Shown: piece by piece, positions 15,259-16,867 of the stretch | Layout of the letters: every line of letters begins with the position of its first letter | How positions within the stretch are numbered: position 1 is the stretch's first letter | DNA from: Ruminococcaceae bacterium UBA2656 | GTDB lineage: Bacteria; Bacillota; Clostridia; Oscillospirales; Acutalibacteraceae | Direction: 5' to 3' | NCBI GenBank assembly: GCA_002359465.1 | Contig: DENA01000031.1 | Span: 9,944 to 26,810, forward strand | DNA length: 16,867 nt | Notes under the pieces: model-generated | Told to the model about the DNA's origin: nothing | Database searches by the model: none | The model's input: only the letters and a program-made list of their open reading frames with translations | Made by a program: the position numbers and the translations under genes

Positions 15259-15815
15259 CAGCCGCCGACCTGCTGTGACGGCACATTCGCCTGCGGGTTC
15301 GCCGACTGCGAAGTGCCGGACGATTCCGAACCGGCACCGTCTGTTTGTGAACCGGCGTTTGCCTGAGAACCTGTACTCACCTGTGAACCTGTATTCGCCT
15401 GGGAGCCGACAGAAGGCTGCGACCGGGGTTTTGTAAAAAAGTCGGTAATTGATGGGAGTATCTCCACAACGGTATGCTTCACATGATCTATGTCTTCGGT
15501 CGCAACGATGGAATTGTTAATATTTTGCAGATACCAGCTTCTGACTACAGTATACGCGTTGCCCCCGAAAGCACGCAGGAATATGGCTGTGGCGAGTATC
15601 ATCACACATACGGTTATCTGAATGGTTGTCAACAGCCTTGTACTGATAATTTTTGATTTTTTGCTTTTTCTGTGTTCCTGTCTGTCATAGCTCTTACCGT
15701 AATTCCTTTCATAATCCCTGTTGTAATTTTTGCTGTATACATCCTCGTAATGATCTTCTACATAATCATCATCTTCATAGTCAGTTTCATAATCTTTTCC
15801 ATACCGTTCATCCAT
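15258..15815 (-). CDS. Single-pass membrane protein, SpoIVFA-like without LytM domain
   Basis: 185 aa. The N-terminus (1-46) is rich in Tyr, Asp and Glu with DYE and NY repeats; then a basic stretch (RKSKKSK, 49-55), one membrane helix (about 61-83), a conserved-looking segment (GGNAYTVVRSWYLQNINNSI) and a Ser/Gln/Gly/Ala-rich tail with four GSQ repeats (137-160). The helix plus the following WY...N-S segment recalls the SpoIVFA-type proteins of Clostridia, which usually end in a LytM/M23 domain; here that domain is absent. Its location just before an M50 protease, with overlapping ends, fits a regulatory partner of that protease. ATG 15815 has GGAGG 7 nt upstream. The SpoIVFA link is inference; by sequence alone it is a hypothetical membrane protein. 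Confidence 0.75.
   Translation of the reverse strand: MDERYGKDYETDYEDDDYVEDHYEDVYSKNYNRDYERNYGKSYDRQEHRKSKKSKIISTRLLTTIQITVCVMILATAIFLRAFGGNAYTVVRSWYLQNINNSIVATEDIDHVKHTVVEILPSITDFFTKPRSQPSVGSQANTGSQVSTGSQANAGSQTDGAGSESSGTSQSANPQANVPSQQVGG
15336..15407 (-). repeat. Four in-frame 18-bp repeats encoding GSQ-x-x-x units
   Basis: Residues 137-160 of the SpoIVFA-like protein consist of GSQANT, GSQVST, GSQANA and GSQTDG. The DNA repeats keep frame and differ by several silent and non-silent changes, so the array is not freshly duplicated. Such tails are usually disordered; slippage could vary the copy number between strains. Confidence 0.8.
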
Positions 15816-15850
15816 TGTTATTCCTCCTGTATCATTAATAATCCTTCATA

Positions 15851-15879
15851 ATAATATGTCCGATAACAGTGGATAATGC
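15851..15879 (-). promoter_or_regulatory. Candidate sigma-E-type (mother-cell) promoter for the SpoIVFA/FB-like pair
   Basis: The minus strand reads GCATTAT (15873-15879), a 14-bp spacer, then CATATTAT (15851-15858). The Bacillus sigma-E consensus is about KMATATT, 13-15 bp, CATACA-T, so 5 of 7 and about 6 of 8 positions agree. It would start transcription near 15844, some 30 bp before the gene. No comparable sigma-A promoter was found in this gap. Confidence 0.35.
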
Positions 15880-15889
15880 TCTGGCAATG

Positions 15890-15919
15890 AAAAAACCGCC
15901 GTGAAATACGGCGGTTTTT
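15890..15919 (-). terminator. Rho-independent terminator after the gltA-like gene
   Basis: A perfect 12-bp stem (15891-15902 with 15908-15919, core ACCGCCGT/ACGGCGGT) with a 5-nt loop is followed on the minus strand by six T. It lies about 12 bp after the gltA stop and cleanly separates this gene from the SpoIVFA-like gene. Confidence 0.9.
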
Positions 15920-15930
15920 GGGGACGGTAC

Positions 15931-16867
15931 TTATTTTGCTTTGGATTGGATATAGTGATCAATGGACCGTGCGGCTTCTTTACCGCCGCCCATGGCGAGG
16001 ATGACGGTTGCGGCTCCGCTGACGGCGTCGCCCGCGGCGTAAACGCCCTCACGGGTTGTCGCCATAGTAGCCTCGTCCACAACAATGCAGCCGTGGCTGT
16101 TCGCTTCAAGCCCCTTGGTTGTAGAGCGGATGAGCGGGTTCGGTGAATTGCCGATTGCCATGACCACGCAGTCAACTGGAATCTTAAAATTAGAGCCTTC
16201 CTTCGCAATCGGCTTGCGTCTTCCGGAAGCATCCGGCTCGCCAAGTTCCATCTCAATACACTCGATGGACTTTACTCTGCCGTTTTCATCGCCGTGAATG
16301 GCAACGGGATTGCGTAAAAGATCAAAAATAATGCCTTCTTCCTTGGCATGGTGAATTTCTTCTTTGCGCGCGGGCATCTGCTCTTCGGCGCGGCGATATA
16401 CGATATAGACGTTTTCCGCGCCCAGGCGCTTGGCGGTTCTCGCGGCGTCCATCGCCACATTGCCGCCGCCCACAACGGCGACATTTTTCGGTCGGATAAT
16501 GGGCGTGTCATATTCGTCCAGATATGCCTTCATCAGGTTCACCCTGGTCAGGAATTCATTCGCCGAATAGGTTCCAACCAGTTCTTCACCGGGAATATTC
16601 ATAAAGCTGGGGAGACCGGCGCCGGTTCCGATAAAAATGGCCTCATAGCCCATTTCAAACAGCTCGTCCACAGACAGGACCTTGCCCATGACCATATCGG
16701 TCTGTATGTCAACGCCTTTTTCCTTTAAGCCGTCGATTTCTTTCTGGACGATTTCTTTTGGAAGTCTGAACTGCGGGATACCGTACATTAATACGCCGCC
16801 TGCGGTGTGCAGCGCTTCGAACACGGTAACGGAGTAGCCCATTGCCGCCAGATCTCCGGCGCAGGTA
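15931..16867 (-). CDS. gltA: GltA-type NADPH-dependent flavoprotein (glutamate synthase small subunit or NfnB), 5' end cut
   Basis: FAD/NAD(P)-binding oxidoreductase; the frame is open to the window edge, so the N-terminus is missing and about 311 codons are visible of the usual 460 or so. Visible: the end of the first dinucleotide-binding fold (TCAGDLAAMGYSVTVFEA), the GGVLMYGIPQFRLPK motif, the second Rossmann fold VAVVGGGNVAMDAARTAKRLG, and the FAD-closing motif GVYAAGDAVSGAATVI near the C-terminus. The family includes the small subunit of glutamate synthase and NfnB of the electron-bifurcating transhydrogenase NfnAB; these cannot be separated from this fragment. The gene upstream, outside the window, would decide: an NfnA-like flavoprotein or a large glutamate synthase subunit. 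A strong terminator follows. Confidence 0.92.
   Translation of the reverse strand, partial: TCAGDLAAMGYSVTVFEALHTAGGVLMYGIPQFRLPKEIVQKEIDGLKEKGVDIQTDMVMGKVLSVDELFEMGYEAIFIGTGAGLPSFMNIPGEELVGTYSANEFLTRVNLMKAYLDEYDTPIIRPKNVAVVGGGNVAMDAARTAKRLGAENVYIVYRRAEEQMPARKEEIHHAKEEGIIFDLLRNPVAIHGDENGRVKSIECIEMELGEPDASGRRKPIAKEGSNFKIPVDCVVMAIGNSPNPLIRSTTKGLEANSHGCIVVDEATMATTREGVYAAGDAVSGAATVILAMGGGKEAARSIDHYIQSKAK

Noticed and set aside
1..16867. Searched by eye for CRISPR arrays, insertion sequences, phage genes, toxin-antitoxin or defence genes, and tRNA or rRNA genes.
   Set aside because: None found; gene content is conserved housekeeping and sporulation-type, and the only repeats are the coding repeats at 15336-15407 and short promoter repeats.

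Overview
The window looks like chromosomal DNA of a spore-forming Firmicute of class Clostridia, most likely near the Oscillospiraceae/Ruminococcaceae. This is inferred from gene order and protein flavour: a tig-clpP-clpX-lon cluster, an rplS-lepB-rbgA-rnhB-yraN cluster, a SpoIVFA/SpoIVFB-like pair, and the radical SAM (TIGR03960) plus DUF2344 (TIGR03936) pair. Every gene I can support is on the minus strand, so transcription runs from high to low coordinates. Both ends are cut: the N-terminus of a GltA-type flavoprotein at the right edge and the proteolytic C-terminus of Lon at the left edge.

In transcription order: (1) gltA-like oxidoreductase, closed by a strong hairpin terminator (about 15.9 kb). 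(2) A short membrane protein resembling a SpoIVFA that lacks its LytM domain, overlapping an M50 site-2 protease gene resembling spoIVFB; the upstream gap holds a sequence close to a sigma-E-type promoter. (3) A cobalamin-binding-type radical SAM protein overlapping a DUF2344 gene, with their own sigma-A-type promoter; the DUF2344 gene has no ordinary start codon at the conserved position. (4) rplS with a good promoter, a structured leader and a terminator. (5) Three tandem type I signal peptidase genes (lepB), then rbgA (50S assembly GTPase), rnhB (RNase HII) and yraN. (6) A decayed M19 dipeptidase gene of about 170 bp retaining only both ends, then thrC and a metallophosphoesterase. (7) tig-clpP-clpX behind an extended -10 promoter, then a bidirectional terminator and lon.

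Functionally this is mostly housekeeping: protein quality control (Tig, ClpXP, Lon), secretion (signal peptidases), ribosome assembly (L19, RbgA), genome maintenance (RNase HII), amino-acid metabolism (ThrC, GltA) and a sporulation signalling pair. No tRNA, rRNA, CRISPR array, insertion sequence, phage gene or clear defence system was seen. The observations most worth following are the internally deleted dipeptidase pseudogene, the lepB triplication, the apparent AUA start of the DUF2344 gene, and the SpoIVFA-like protein with a repeat tail in place of LytM.
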